From positions 1-32,418 of the forward strand of contig DHQL01000015.1 in assembly GCA_002408085.1 (NCBI GenBank): a DNA stretch of 32,418 nt. The letters run 5' to 3'. The stretch comes from Spirochaeta sp. UBA5339 (lineage in GTDB: Bacteria; Spirochaetota; Spirochaetia; DSM-2461). The notes beneath the pieces were generated by a model. It searched no databases. It was not told the origin of the DNA and saw only the letters and a list, made by a program, of their open reading frames with translations. A program made the translations under genes and the position numbers. This document shows positions 17,018 through 24,817 of this stretch, in pieces. The first letter of the stretch is position 1. Each line of letters starts with the position of its first letter.

Positions 17018-17821
17018 TTGTTCCGCCACGGTTATATCTTTCATGACTTTCTGGCGGAAGCCGGTCCCCTGAATGACGGGAAGGTCAGAACCCACCGCTG
17101 TCTGCAGCTGATCTACGGTGTGAACAAACCCTTCCGTATTCGTCTGCAGGGAGAATGGCGGGAGTGCCGGATCTGCCTGATAGACAATGGTGTGGACCAC
17201 TTTATCAGCGGCGAGGATGACTGGCAGATCTGCTACTTTATCTACCCCGATTCTCCTCTGGGATATCTGCTGAAATCGGCGGTTCTCAAGGAGTCAGTTG
17301 TCTCTGTGCTGAATCAGGACGAAGATCCCGCACATATCCGTACATACCAGCCTGCGGTCAGACCCATGTCTTGCGACGATATCCGCGGGCTTTTCGAGAC
17401 CTTTATCTACCTGTTTACCGGTAAGAGGACCGTTCTTCGGAATGGTCTGGCTCTGGCCGAAGGGGTAAGGGGGGCTCTGGACTCTCTTCAGGAGCAGACC
17501 CTGGCGGAGCTTGTTTCGGTGCTGAATGTTGATCAGGAAGAGCTGATTGACGGGTTCAAGAGAGAGACCGAGATGGATCTGAGAACTTTTCTGATGCACC
17601 GGCGCATGATTAAATTTTATGATGCATTGGAGCTTCTGGATGAGCATCCGGGATTCGATGTACTTGATGAACTTGCAAGGAAGTCTGGTATCGCCGGACT
17701 CTCGGGGCTGGACAGGATGTTTGAGGATTTTTTCGGTATGCCCTATCTCCGCTGGCTCAACTCCGATGCCGGAACGGTTATTGTGACAGAAAAAAAGCCT
17801 GTTTTTCTGGTGTACAGCTAA
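17018..17821 (+). CDS. AraC-like transcriptional regulator (divergent)
   Basis: The N-terminal 130 residues are cupin-like in composition (RIRLQGEWRECRICLIDNG, GEDDWQICYFIYPDS). The C-terminal 100 residues look like the double helix-turn-helix of AraC proteins: TLAELVSVLNVDQEELIDGF as the first unit and VLDELARKSGIAGLSGLDRM then FEDFFGMPYLRWL as the second, the last echoing the FG-M-P-YR signature. The similarity is moderate, so the call is made on layout. Start TTG 17018 lies 2 nt after the SpiroCoCo stop with GGGG 6 nt upstream. The final codons double as half of a terminator for the facing gene. It could regulate its own cluster. Confidence 0.7.
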   Translation: MFRHGYIFHDFLAEAGPLNDGKVRTHRCLQLIYGVNKPFRIRLQGEWRECRICLIDNGVDHFISGEDDWQICYFIYPDSPLGYLLKSAVLKESVVSVLNQDEDPAHIRTYQPAVRPMSCDDIRGLFETFIYLFTGKRTVLRNGLALAEGVRGALDSLQEQTLAELVSVLNVDQEELIDGFKRETEMDLRTFLMHRRMIKFYDALELLDEHPGFDVLDELARKSGIAGLSGLDRMFEDFFGMPYLRWLNSDAGTVIVTEKKPVFLVYS

Positions 17822-17829
17822 ACAGGCTT
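17790..17829 (-). terminator. Intrinsic terminator for the facing minus-strand gene
   Basis: AAGCCTGTTT (17795-17804) and AAACAGGCTT (17820-17829) form a perfect 10-bp stem with a 15-nt loop. On the minus strand the stem is followed by seven T residues (17796-17790), the layout of a Rho-independent terminator for the gene at 17872-18186. On the plus strand the T-tract is missing. The element lies inside the last codons and stop of the AraC-like gene. Confidence 0.85.
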
Positions 17830-17871
17830 CTCTACAGAGTGCAGGCTGGAGGTTCCGCCTGAATTTCAGGA

Positions 17872-18186
17872 TTAGATTTCGTCGGTTGCAGGTAGATCTT
17901 CCTGCAGTTCTTCTTCCCTTTCCAGTTCAATGACTGGCTCTTCCATATTCTGAAGAACCTTAAGGCTTCTGGCCATAACATCCCCGGTGGTAGCGGACAT
18001 TTCCAGAAGATTCAGAAGGATTTTTTCCTGTTTCAGGAGCTCCTGGTTCTGTTTTTCCAGAAGATCAATCCGTTCCGCCTGTTCCTTCAGGGCTTCCACG
18101 AGGGGGTGTGTATACTCAATCCCGGGTTCGTCTTCCATGACGAAAAGGGTATTAATTTTTCCGTTTAAATATACATTTCTTATCAT
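17872..18186 (-). CDS. Small coiled-coil protein of unknown function
   Basis: 104 residues beginning MIRNVYLNGKINTLFVMEDE. A central leucine/glutamate/glutamine-rich heptad segment (LVEALKEQAERIDLLEKQNQ and onward, about residues 28-60) predicts a coiled coil, and the tail is strongly acidic. There is no membrane segment or signal peptide. I do not recognise a family. The chosen ATG at 18186 has AGGA 8 nt upstream. A longer form from a TTG at 18222 would add 12 residues with no good ribosome site. The gene stands alone on the minus strand and has its own terminator at 17790-17829. The roughly 275 bp upstream of it (to grpE) hold a GC-rich patch with CCGGCGG repeats and the grpE control region. 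Confidence 0.65.
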   Translation of the reverse strand: MIRNVYLNGKINTLFVMEDEPGIEYTHPLVEALKEQAERIDLLEKQNQELLKQEKILLNLLEMSATTGDVMARSLKVLQNMEEPVIELEREEELQEDLPATDEI

Positions 18187-18348
18187 TGATCCAATCCTAA
18201 CAGCTTCAAAACATAAAAACAATCAACTTTTCTTCCGCTTTGGAAAAAAAACACAAAGCTTCCGGGAGAAGGGTGTGCCGGATAGAGTGTTTCGGAAGGA
18301 GGGATCTGCCTGCCGCCGGTTCCCGCCGGAAGGGAATAAAAGTATTTA

Positions 18349-18366
18349 CCTTAAGACAAATTAAGG
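18349..18366. promoter_or_regulatory. Candidate operator: CCTTAA-N6-TTAAGG
   Basis: Perfect 6-bp inverted arms flank GACAAA, located 20 bp upstream of the putative grpE -35 box. A third copy of CCTTAA (18391-18396) overlaps the -35 element itself. The spacing suits a dimeric regulator, but no known heat-shock operator is matched; CIRCE is absent. Confidence 0.4.
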
Positions 18367-18386
18367 ATATTTCTTGAATCTTTTTC

Positions 18387-18413
18387 TTGACCTTAATTCC
18401 TCTATTTTATTAT
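18387..18413 (+). promoter_or_regulatory. Probable promoter for grpE-dnaK-dnaJ
   Basis: TTGACC (18387-18392) and TATTAT (18408-18413) are near-consensus hexamers with a short 15-bp spacer, set in a very AT-rich tract. Two TTTCTTGA copies lie just upstream. The predicted leader to the grpE GTG at 18462 is about 42 nt. Confidence 0.5.
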
Positions 18414-18461
18414 TTTTTATGCAGGAAAAACGAAAGCTAAAAATCAGACTGGAAGGTTATA

Positions 18462-19121
18462 GTGGCAAATAAGGAAAATGAAGATCTGCAGGAAGAAGTT
18501 ACCGAGGTAAATGAAACTGCAGATGAGACAGTTCAGGACCAGAGTACAGACGCAGAGAGTGCTGAAGCTTCTGATTCTGAAGAGAAGTCAGAACTTGAAA
18601 TTCTTTCGGAGCAGATTGATTCTCTGAAAGAGGAAAACAGCGAACTGAAGAATCAGTACCTGAGAAAGCATGCTGATTTTGAAAATTACAGAAAAAGGAT
18701 GGCCAGAGAGAAGGCCGATTCTGTAAAATACGGCAACCAGGAACTGCTTAAGGATTTAATTGAGGTTATCGACAATTTTGACAGAGCCATTAAATCCTCC
18801 GCTGATTCACAGGATTTCAACTCCTTTAAAGAGGGGATCAGCATGATCGAGCAACAGTTCACAGGAATGCTCGAAAGCAAGTGGGGCCTTACCAAGATGA
18901 ACTGCACAGGCAGTGAGTATGACCCCAACTCCCACGAAGCCCTGATGATGGAAGAGTCTGCGGACATTGAAGTACCCACAGTACTGGAAGACTTTCAGGC
19001 AGGGTATACCCTTCATGACAGGGTTCTGAGACCCGCCAAGGTAAAAGTGGGAAAACCCGCAGCTTCCGCCCCCGCGGCTGAAGAGGCAGACACAGAGAGT
19101 GATAAGGGCGCTGAAGCCTGA
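18462..19121 (+). CDS. grpE: Nucleotide exchange factor GrpE
   Basis: Releases ADP from DnaK. The acidic, disordered N-terminal about 45 residues are followed by the long dimerising helix (SELKNQYLRKHADFENYRKR) and the beta-wing domain with the family signature ending GYTLHDRVLRPAKVKVGKP. The 219 residues include a long acidic head and an Ala/Glu tail but otherwise fit the family. Start GTG 18462 follows GGAAGG at about 6 nt spacing. The AYRF-type DFENYRKR core is intact. It is first in the grpE-dnaK-dnaJ cluster. hrcA, often found directly upstream in other bacteria, is absent here. Confidence 0.95.
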   Translation: MANKENEDLQEEVTEVNETADETVQDQSTDAESAEASDSEEKSELEILSEQIDSLKEENSELKNQYLRKHADFENYRKRMAREKADSVKYGNQELLKDLIEVIDNFDRAIKSSADSQDFNSFKEGISMIEQQFTGMLESKWGLTKMNCTGSEYDPNSHEALMMEESADIEVPTVLEDFQAGYTLHDRVLRPAKVKVGKPAASAPAAEEADTESDKGAEA

Positions 19122-19127
19122 TGCATC

Positions 19128-19149
19128 TCCGGTGCCGGGAAGCACCGGA
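19128..19149 (+). other. Hairpin in grpE-dnaK gap
   Basis: TCCGGTGC (19128-19135) and GCACCGGA (19142-19149) make a perfect 8-bp stem with a six-base loop. No T-run follows, so it is more likely an mRNA processing or stability element than a terminator. It starts 7 bp after the grpE stop. Confidence 0.7.
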
Positions 19150-19210
19150 ACTATAAAGCCGGCCTTCGGGACACGGCAATAAAACGGGAAATGAAATAGG
19201 AGATTTAGAT

Positions 19211-21139
19211 ATGGGACGGATTATTGGAATTGACCTTGGTACTACAAACTCATGTGTTGCAGTAATGGAAGGTGGAGAACCGGTAGTTATTCAGAACGAA
19301 GAAGGACAGAGAACAACTCCTTCTATGGTAGCTTTTACTGATAAGGGCGAGCGTCTTGTCGGTCAGCCCGCCAAGAACCAGATGGTTACAAACCCCGAGA
19401 ACACCATCTACTCTATCAAGAGATTTATGGGAAGACAGTACAGTGAGGTTAATGAAGAACTTCACATGATTCCCTACACAGTAACTCAGGGACCCAGCGG
19501 TGACTGCCGTGTTGATGTAAACGGAAAGCACCAGTCTCCCCCCGAAATCTCTGCGGCAATCCTTCAGAAGATGAAGAAAACCGCCGAGGACTACCTTGGT
19601 GAAACAGTAACCGAAGCCGTTGTTACTGTTCCCGCCTACTTCAACGATGCCCAGAGACAGGCTACAAAAGATGCCGGTAAGATTGCCGGTCTCGATGTCA
19701 AACGTATAGTTAACGAGCCCACTGCGGCCGCCCTGTCCTACGGATTCGGTAAAGAGAACAAAGAGCAGAAGATCGCCGTATACGACCTTGGTGGAGGTAC
19801 ATTCGATATCTCTATCCTCGACATGGCCGAAGGTGTATTCGAGGTACGCTCTACAAACGGTGATACCCACCTTGGTGGTGACAACTTCGACCAGAAGATC
19901 ATCGAGTGGCTGGTAGACAGCTTCAAGAGCGATCAGGGAATCGATCTGTCCCAGGACAAGATGGCTCTTCAGAGACTTAAAGAGGCTGCCGAGAAGGCGA
20001 AGAAGGAACTCTCTTCCACTCAGGCTACAGATATCAACCTGCCCTTTATTACAGCAGATGCCACCGGACCCAAGCACATGCAGTACAATCTGACAAGAGC
20101 CAAGTTCGAGCAGATGACTGCCGACCTTGTAGAAAGAACAAAGATCCCCTGTCAGAAGGCCCTCAAGGACGCCGGATACCAGGCTTCCGATATCGACGAG
20201 GTTATCCTGGTCGGTGGTTCCACAAGAATCCCCGCCGTACAGAAGATCGTAAACGAGCTCTTCCAGCAGGAGTCTCACAAGGGTGTAAACCCCGATGAGG
20301 TAGTTGCCATGGGTGCCGCTATTCAGGGTGGTGTTCTGGGCGGAGATGTTAACGACATCCTCCTCCTCGATGTAACACCCCTGTCACTGGGTATCGAAAC
20401 TCTCGGCGGTGTTTCTACAAAGCTTATTGAAAGAAACACTACTATCCCCACAAAGAAAAGCCAGGTGTTCTCTACTGCCGCTGATAACCAGAATGCAGTA
20501 TCCATTCACGTTCTTCAGGGTGAAAGAGAGATGGCCAGCGCCAACAGAACCCTCGGTAAGTTTGACCTGGTCGGTATTCCCCCCGCACCCCGCGGTGTTC
20601 CCCAGATCGAAGTAACCTTCGACATTGATGCTAACGGTATCGTACATGTATCTGCCAAGGACCTGGGAACAGGAAAAGAGCAGAAGATCAGAATCGAGTC
20701 CTCTTCAGGTCTTAGTGAAGAAGAGATCGACAAGATGGTTAAAGACGCCGAAATGAACGCTGAAGCCGATAAAGCCGTTAAGGAAAAGGCTGAGGTTATG
20801 AACGAGGCGGACAACCTGATCTACTCCACTGAAAAGTCTCTGAAAGACTTCGGCGACAAGGTCGGAGCCGATGACAAGAGCAAGATTGAAGGGGCCCTGG
20901 AATCTCTGAAAGAGGTTATCAAGACCGATGACATCGAAGGCATCAAGGCCAAAGTGGAAGAGCTGAAACAGGCTTCCTACAAGCTGGCTGAAGAGATGTA
21001 CAAGGCTCAGGCCGCCGAACAGGGACAGCCCGGTGCGGATATGGGCGGAGCGGCTCCCGGAGCCGATGCTTCTGAACCCAAACCCGCTGAAACAGATGCG
21101 GAAGACGCCGACTACGAAGTAGTTGACGACGATAAATAA
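19211..21139 (+). CDS. dnaK: Chaperone protein DnaK (Hsp70)
   Basis: ATP-driven Hsp70 chaperone. The nucleotide-binding domain has IGIDLGTTNSCVAV (phosphate 1), the DAQRQATKDAGKIAGLDVKR region, YDLGGGTFDISIL (phosphate 2) and ILVGGSTRIPAVQ (adenosine). The linker DVTPLSLGIETLG leads into the substrate-binding domain, with a helical lid and a closing acidic tail (DADYEVVDDDK) whose EVVDDDK end resembles the usual EEVKDDK co-chaperone motif. The 642 residues are normal. ATG 19211 has AGGAG 8 nt upstream. Codon use is strongly biased compared with neighbours (AGA for Arg, GTA/GGT rich), as expected for a highly expressed gene. Confidence 0.98.
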   Translation: MGRIIGIDLGTTNSCVAVMEGGEPVVIQNEEGQRTTPSMVAFTDKGERLVGQPAKNQMVTNPENTIYSIKRFMGRQYSEVNEELHMIPYTVTQGPSGDCRVDVNGKHQSPPEISAAILQKMKKTAEDYLGETVTEAVVTVPAYFNDAQRQATKDAGKIAGLDVKRIVNEPTAAALSYGFGKENKEQKIAVYDLGGGTFDISILDMAEGVFEVRSTNGDTHLGGDNFDQKIIEWLVDSFKSDQGIDLSQDKMALQRLKEAAEKAKKELSSTQATDINLPFITADATGPKHMQYNLTRAKFEQMTADLVERTKIPCQKALKDAGYQASDIDEVILVGGSTRIPAVQKIVNELFQQESHKGVNPDEVVAMGAAIQGGVLGGDVNDILLLDVTPLSLGIETLGGVSTKLIERNTTIPTKKSQVFSTAADNQNAVSIHVLQGEREMASANRTLGKFDLVGIPPAPRGVPQIEVTFDIDANGIVHVSAKDLGTGKEQKIRIESSSGLSEEEIDKMVKDAEMNAEADKAVKEKAEVMNEADNLIYSTEKSLKDFGDKVGADDKSKIEGALESLKEVIKTDDIEGIKAKVEELKQASYKLAEEMYKAQAAEQGQPGADMGGAAPGADASEPKPAETDAEDADYEVVDDDK

Positions 21140-21155
21140 GAACCGGACTGTCTTA

Positions 21156-21173
21156 CCCCGCCCCTGGGCGGGG
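21156..21173 (+). other. GC-rich hairpin after dnaK
   Basis: CCCCGCC-CCTG-GGCGGGG forms a perfect 7-bp GC stem 16 bp after the dnaK stop. No T-run follows. It may protect the dnaK 3' end after processing or reduce readthrough to dnaJ. Confidence 0.65.
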
Positions 21174-21191
21174 GAGTGCAGATTGTAAAGG

Positions 21192-21217
21192 CAGCCCTGG
21201 GTTTCTCAGGGCTGTTA
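21192..21217 (+). terminator. Possible attenuator between dnaK and dnaJ
   Basis: CAGCCCTG (21192-21199) pairs perfectly with CAGGGCTG (21207-21214) across a 7-nt loop, and TTAT follows. The short T-stretch makes it a weak or partial terminator, suitable for keeping dnaJ expression below that of dnaK. Confidence 0.5.
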
Positions 21218-21243
21218 TCAGTGATAAGGAAGTGTGAAGGCCC

Positions 21244-22368
21244 GTGTCAAAGAGGGATTATTACGAAGTTCTGGAGATCGAGAAAAACGCATCCCAGGAC
21301 GAGATTAAAAAAGCATACAGAAAACAGGCTATTAAATATCATCCGGACAGGAATCAGAACAGTACGGAAGCCGAGCAGAAATTCAAGGAAGCCACAGAGG
21401 CCTATGAGGTCCTCTCTGACGCCCAGAAGAAGCAGGCCTACGATCAGTACGGTTTTGCCGGTGTCGATAATATGGGCGGTCCCGGCTTTAATGCTTCAGC
21501 TTTCTCTGGTTTTGAGGATATCTTCGGCGGTGATTTTTCCAGTATCTTCGACTCCTTTTTCGGAGGGGGCGGAGGCGGTGGCGGCCGCGGCGGCAGAAGA
21601 GGTCCCTCCAGAGGGAACGATCTCCGCTACGATATGGAAGTGGAATTCAAGGATGCCGTATACGGCGACAAGGTTGAGGTGGAGTACTACCGCCAGCAGT
21701 CCTGTTCCGTATGTCACGGCTCCGGCGCCTCATCTGGTACGGGCAGCAAGACCTGTCCCACCTGCGGTGGTTCAGGCCAGGTAAGAAGAAGCTCCGGTTT
21801 CTTCTCCATCGCTCAGCCCTGTTCCAGCTGTCACGGCGAGGGAACCATTATTGAGAATCCCTGTACCTCCTGCCGCGGACGGGGTGTTGTAAAAGAGAAG
21901 CAGAAACTGAAGGTGACCATACCTGCCGGTATTGCTCCGGGAAAGCGCATCCGTCTTGACGGACAGGGCGATGCGGGACCCAAGGGCGGCCCTTCAGGGG
22001 ATCTTTATGTATACATTCATATCAGGGAGCATGAGTACTTTGAGCGGGAAGGTTACGACCTCTACTGTGTTGTTCCCATCTCCATCAGCCAGGCGGCCCT
22101 GGGCTCAGAGGTCTTTGTCCGCACACTGGATGACAAGAAGATCAAGATCAAGGTTCCCGCGGGAACCCAGAGCGGCAAGATGCTCCGGATCAGAAACGAG
22201 GGTGTTCCCGTTCTTCACGGTTCCGGCCGGAAGGGAGATATGTACGTGAAGCTTCAGGTGCAGATCCCCAAAAAGCTCAGCGGTAAGCAGAAGGATATCC
22301 TTAAATCTTTCTCCGAATCCTACGGAGAGGATACCGAACCGAAACCCATCAAGCTGAGAGATCTATAG
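21244..22368 (+). CDS. dnaJ: Chaperone protein DnaJ (Hsp40)
   Basis: Co-chaperone that delivers substrates to DnaK and stimulates its ATPase. The J domain carries HPD at residues 33-35. A Gly/Phe-rich linker with a run of eight glycines follows, then four CxxCxGxG-type zinc motifs (CSVCHGSG, CPTCGGSG, CSSCHGEG, CTSCRGRG) and the C-terminal beta domains with KVTIPAGIAPGKRIRL. It is a complete class I DnaJ of 374 residues. Start GTG 21244 has a GAAGG-type Shine-Dalgarno sequence 3-4 nt upstream and gives the standard MSKRDYYEVL beginning. It is 104 bp from dnaK, separated by two hairpins, and is closed by a good terminator. Confidence 0.97.
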   Translation: MSKRDYYEVLEIEKNASQDEIKKAYRKQAIKYHPDRNQNSTEAEQKFKEATEAYEVLSDAQKKQAYDQYGFAGVDNMGGPGFNASAFSGFEDIFGGDFSSIFDSFFGGGGGGGGRGGRRGPSRGNDLRYDMEVEFKDAVYGDKVEVEYYRQQSCSVCHGSGASSGTGSKTCPTCGGSGQVRRSSGFFSIAQPCSSCHGEGTIIENPCTSCRGRGVVKEKQKLKVTIPAGIAPGKRIRLDGQGDAGPKGGPSGDLYVYIHIREHEYFEREGYDLYCVVPISISQAALGSEVFVRTLDDKKIKIKVPAGTQSGKMLRIRNEGVPVLHGSGRKGDMYVKLQVQIPKKLSGKQKDILKSFSESYGEDTEPKPIKLRDL

Positions 22369-22399
22369 AAATCATCAGATTGATAATCTGTAGTATGAC

Positions 22400-22432
22400 A
22401 GGGCTGTTTCCCTTCCGGGGGCAGCCCTTTTT
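22400..22432 (+). terminator. Intrinsic terminator after dnaJ
   Basis: AGGGCTG (22400-22406) pairs with CAGCCCT (22422-22428), with an inner CCC/GGG pairing possible, followed by a run of five T. It marks the end of the grpE-dnaK-dnaJ unit. A small extra hairpin, CAGATT-GAT-AATCTG, lies just upstream at 22376-22390. Confidence 0.85.
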
Positions 22433-22602
22433 ACGGCCCGGATCTTCTGTCTGAGACTGCCGGATGAGAGTGCCCGTGGGGCAGACCGCCGGTGTCGGTT
22501 TTCTGGTCCAGGCCTCCAGTACAGGCCGCCGGGCGTCGGTCCGGGCAGTATTATTCCCCTCTACTGCTCACAGAGAAGGGAAGATCTCCCGATAAGGTAA
22601 GT

Positions 22603-24450
22603 ATGGCAAAAGTCCCCGAGAAGATCGGTAAATATAAAATTCTCTCCATTCTGGGGAGCGGTGGAAGCAGCATAGTCTACCTTGGACTCCATCCCACCCT
22701 GAAGAGAAAGGTCGTTCTCAAGAAGCTGAACCTCCGCGGGAAGAAGAGCTTCTATGACCGCTTTGTTCAGGAAGCCGCCCTGATGATGGACTTGAACCAT
22801 GACCATATCGTCAAGGTCTATGATCACTTTAAAGAGGGCAGCCGTCACTATATGGTAATGGAGTTTGTGGAGGGTGCCTCCCTTGATCAGCTCTCCGGCC
22901 ATCCCCTCAGTCCCGAAACAGTCCGCTATGTTCTGGTCTGCTGCTGCAGGGCTTTAGGCTACATTCACTCCAGAAATATTATTCACAGGGATATTAAGCC
23001 TTCCAATATCTTTATTTCCAGAAAGGGCGAGGTGAAGCTGGGTGATTTTGGAATTGCCAAGATGACCGTGGAGGATGAGACTCCCGAGGCGGCTCCCATT
23101 GTCGGTACACCGGCTTATATGGCTCCGGAGCAGTTTAATCCCCGGGGCAGAATCACACCGGCCACTGATATCTATGCCCTGGGAGTCAGTTACTATGAAC
23201 TCCTTACCGGTGAGAAGCTGTTTTACGCGGAGACTCTTGAAGAGCTTAGAGAGGATGTACTCAAAGGGCGCCGCCCCTCTCTGTTTCCCTTATTTAAAAA
23301 CTACGGCCCTCTGGTCTGGTGGCATATCAGGCGTTCTGTTTTCAGAAAGCCCTTTCTCCGGTACTCCGGAGGCCGTGCCATGGGCCGGGCCCTCAGTACC
23401 TTCAAAACCAATGATGCCCTCTGTATAGAGGAGCTGATATCACGGATTGACGGCAAAACCGCATCCGGCCAGAGGGGGCCAGCCCGGAAGGGTGCAAGTC
23501 TGTCGGATGTTATGGGCATGGGTAAAAAACGGTCCTGGGGCCGACTTTCAGCACTGCTGGCAGCAGGTCTCCTTGTATTCGCTCTGGCGGCCTCATTTCA
23601 GACAGGTCTCTTCTACAGGCTCTTTCTGGCAGACAGTTATGGTGCCTTTGTGATTGATCAGGGCGTCAGCGGAGAGGGAATTTTCCCCCTTGATTCGATT
23701 CAGCTCTACCGTGAAAACGGAAACCACGGCAAGGCTCTTAAACCCGGCTCCCTGAAGGAACCCAGGGTCTTCTACAGAAAAAGCGGCAGCTATACTCTGG
23801 AGGTACGCCGGGGAAACCGGGTGGAGTGGAAGAGTTTCTATCTGCCTCCTCTGGCAGTCCGTAATGAAATACGGATTCTGACACTGGAATCTCCACCTTT
23901 GATTTCAGAGCCGGTTAGTCTTCGGCTGAATGTTAAAGATGGTCTTACCGGCGTCCCTCTTGAAGGGGAAGAAAGGCTCTATATCCGGGACCCTCATGGG
24001 GGGTGGGTTCCCTTCAGTGACGGGATCGTTCTTTTTTCCGGTGAAGAGTATAGTTTTAAACTGTCAGTTCCCGGGTATTATGAAAAAGAGTTCACAAAGG
24101 CTCTGGAATTTTATGAGAATGAGCTCTTTATTCATGCAGAACTCATCCCTCTTCCGGGAAAACTGGTAATCCTGCACAACCTGGACCAGCTGAGCCTGAA
24201 GATTAACGGTAAGAGAAGTCTTCTCAGTTCCGGGGAAGACAAGCTTCACTTCGGATCTCTGGATATTGACGGAGAGGAGTGGCTCCTGGATCCTGGGGTA
24301 TACCGGATCTCCTGGAAGGGGAATGGATGGAAGCAGGATCAAAAGCTAACTGTACGTTCAGGGGAGATTGTGGTATACCGGATCATACCGGGAGCGGGAG
24401 ATGATAAATTACCTGTCTTTGAAATGGACAGAAGGCCTTTGGCTCCCTGA
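22603..24450 (+). CDS. Membrane Ser/Thr protein kinase
   Basis: Hanks-type kinase domain over residues about 11-275: glycine loop GSGGSS (18-23), catalytic Lys40 (VVLKKL), HRDIKPSN with Asp130, DFGIAK (148-153), and the activation and P+1 segment GTPAYMAPEQF. All catalytic residues are present, so it should be active. A single membrane helix (about 313-335, LSALLAAGLLVFALAASF) leads to an extracytoplasmic part of about 280 residues with beta-rich, PEGA-like repeats (for example LVILHNLDQLSLKINGK). ATG 22603 has AAGG 6 nt upstream and starts just before the kinase fold; the frame is open further upstream to 22492 but with unlikely sequence. The dnaJ terminator precedes it, so it has its own promoter, which I could not identify. 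Confidence 0.88.
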   Translation: MAKVPEKIGKYKILSILGSGGSSIVYLGLHPTLKRKVVLKKLNLRGKKSFYDRFVQEAALMMDLNHDHIVKVYDHFKEGSRHYMVMEFVEGASLDQLSGHPLSPETVRYVLVCCCRALGYIHSRNIIHRDIKPSNIFISRKGEVKLGDFGIAKMTVEDETPEAAPIVGTPAYMAPEQFNPRGRITPATDIYALGVSYYELLTGEKLFYAETLEELREDVLKGRRPSLFPLFKNYGPLVWWHIRRSVFRKPFLRYSGGRAMGRALSTFKTNDALCIEELISRIDGKTASGQRGPARKGASLSDVMGMGKKRSWGRLSALLAAGLLVFALAASFQTGLFYRLFLADSYGAFVIDQGVSGEGIFPLDSIQLYRENGNHGKALKPGSLKEPRVFYRKSGSYTLEVRRGNRVEWKSFYLPPLAVRNEIRILTLESPPLISEPVSLRLNVKDGLTGVPLEGEERLYIRDPHGGWVPFSDGIVLFSGEEYSFKLSVPGYYEKEFTKALEFYENELFIHAELIPLPGKLVILHNLDQLSLKINGKRSLLSSGEDKLHFGSLDIDGEEWLLDPGVYRISWKGNGWKQDQKLTVRSGEIVVYRIIPGAGDDKLPVFEMDRRPLAP

Positions 24451-24480
24451 GAATAGAATTAAAAATACCTGGAGAAAGAA

Positions 24481-24816
24481 ATGCCTCTGAAAGAGTTCAG
24501 GAGGGAGGATTCTGTTCCCTCATATGTCCGTGCAATAACTGACTCAGACAATCCGGAGTTCAGTACATGTGAAATCCTCAGAAAGATTGATAATCTGATG
24601 AGTTCAGGAAAACATTCCGCCTGCAAAGAGAAAATCAGAATGCTGAAATCCCTTAAACGGGGACTGGAGGCCAGTCTGGATATACCTTTTCGGATCAGTG
24701 ACAGCCAGCATGACCGGAACGGAGTTATCTTTACTTTAATTGATGAAAAGATCAGGGATTACAGTCTGATATGGAAGTCGCTGCCCCCTGAGCCAAAAAT
24801 ATATGACAGGAGATAG
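24481..24816 (+). CDS. Small hypothetical protein
   Basis: 111 residues, soluble, basic and helix-rich, starting MPLKEFRREDSVPSYVRAIT. There is no signal peptide, membrane segment or recognised motif. ATG 24481 is preceded by GGAG at good spacing, 30 bp after the kinase gene, and its stop lies 1 bp before the preferred start of the next gene. The tight packing supports a real gene co-transcribed with the kinase. A role as kinase substrate or partner would be a guess from position only. Confidence 0.65.
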   Translation: MPLKEFRREDSVPSYVRAITDSDNPEFSTCEILRKIDNLMSSGKHSACKEKIRMLKSLKRGLEASLDIPFRISDSQHDRNGVIFTLIDEKIRDYSLIWKSLPPEPKIYDRR

Positions 24817-24817
24817 T

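Noticed and set aside
18187..18461. CIRCE heat-shock operator or hrcA gene upstream of grpE
   Set aside because: No TTAGCACTC-N9-GAGTGCTAA match was found and no hrcA frame is present.
19250..20278. 342-codon open frame antisense to dnaK
   Set aside because: Long antisense frames over dnaK are a known codon-bias artefact; no SD or motif supports it.
21176..21784. Alternative-frame ORF covering the start of dnaJ
   Set aside because: The protein is Arg/Pro/Ser-rich nonsense in a shifted frame, while the overlapping frame is a complete DnaJ.
22492..22602. N-terminal extension of the kinase
   Set aside because: These 37 codons are unlike the family and have no SD, while ATG 22603 has AAGG and starts just before the kinase fold.
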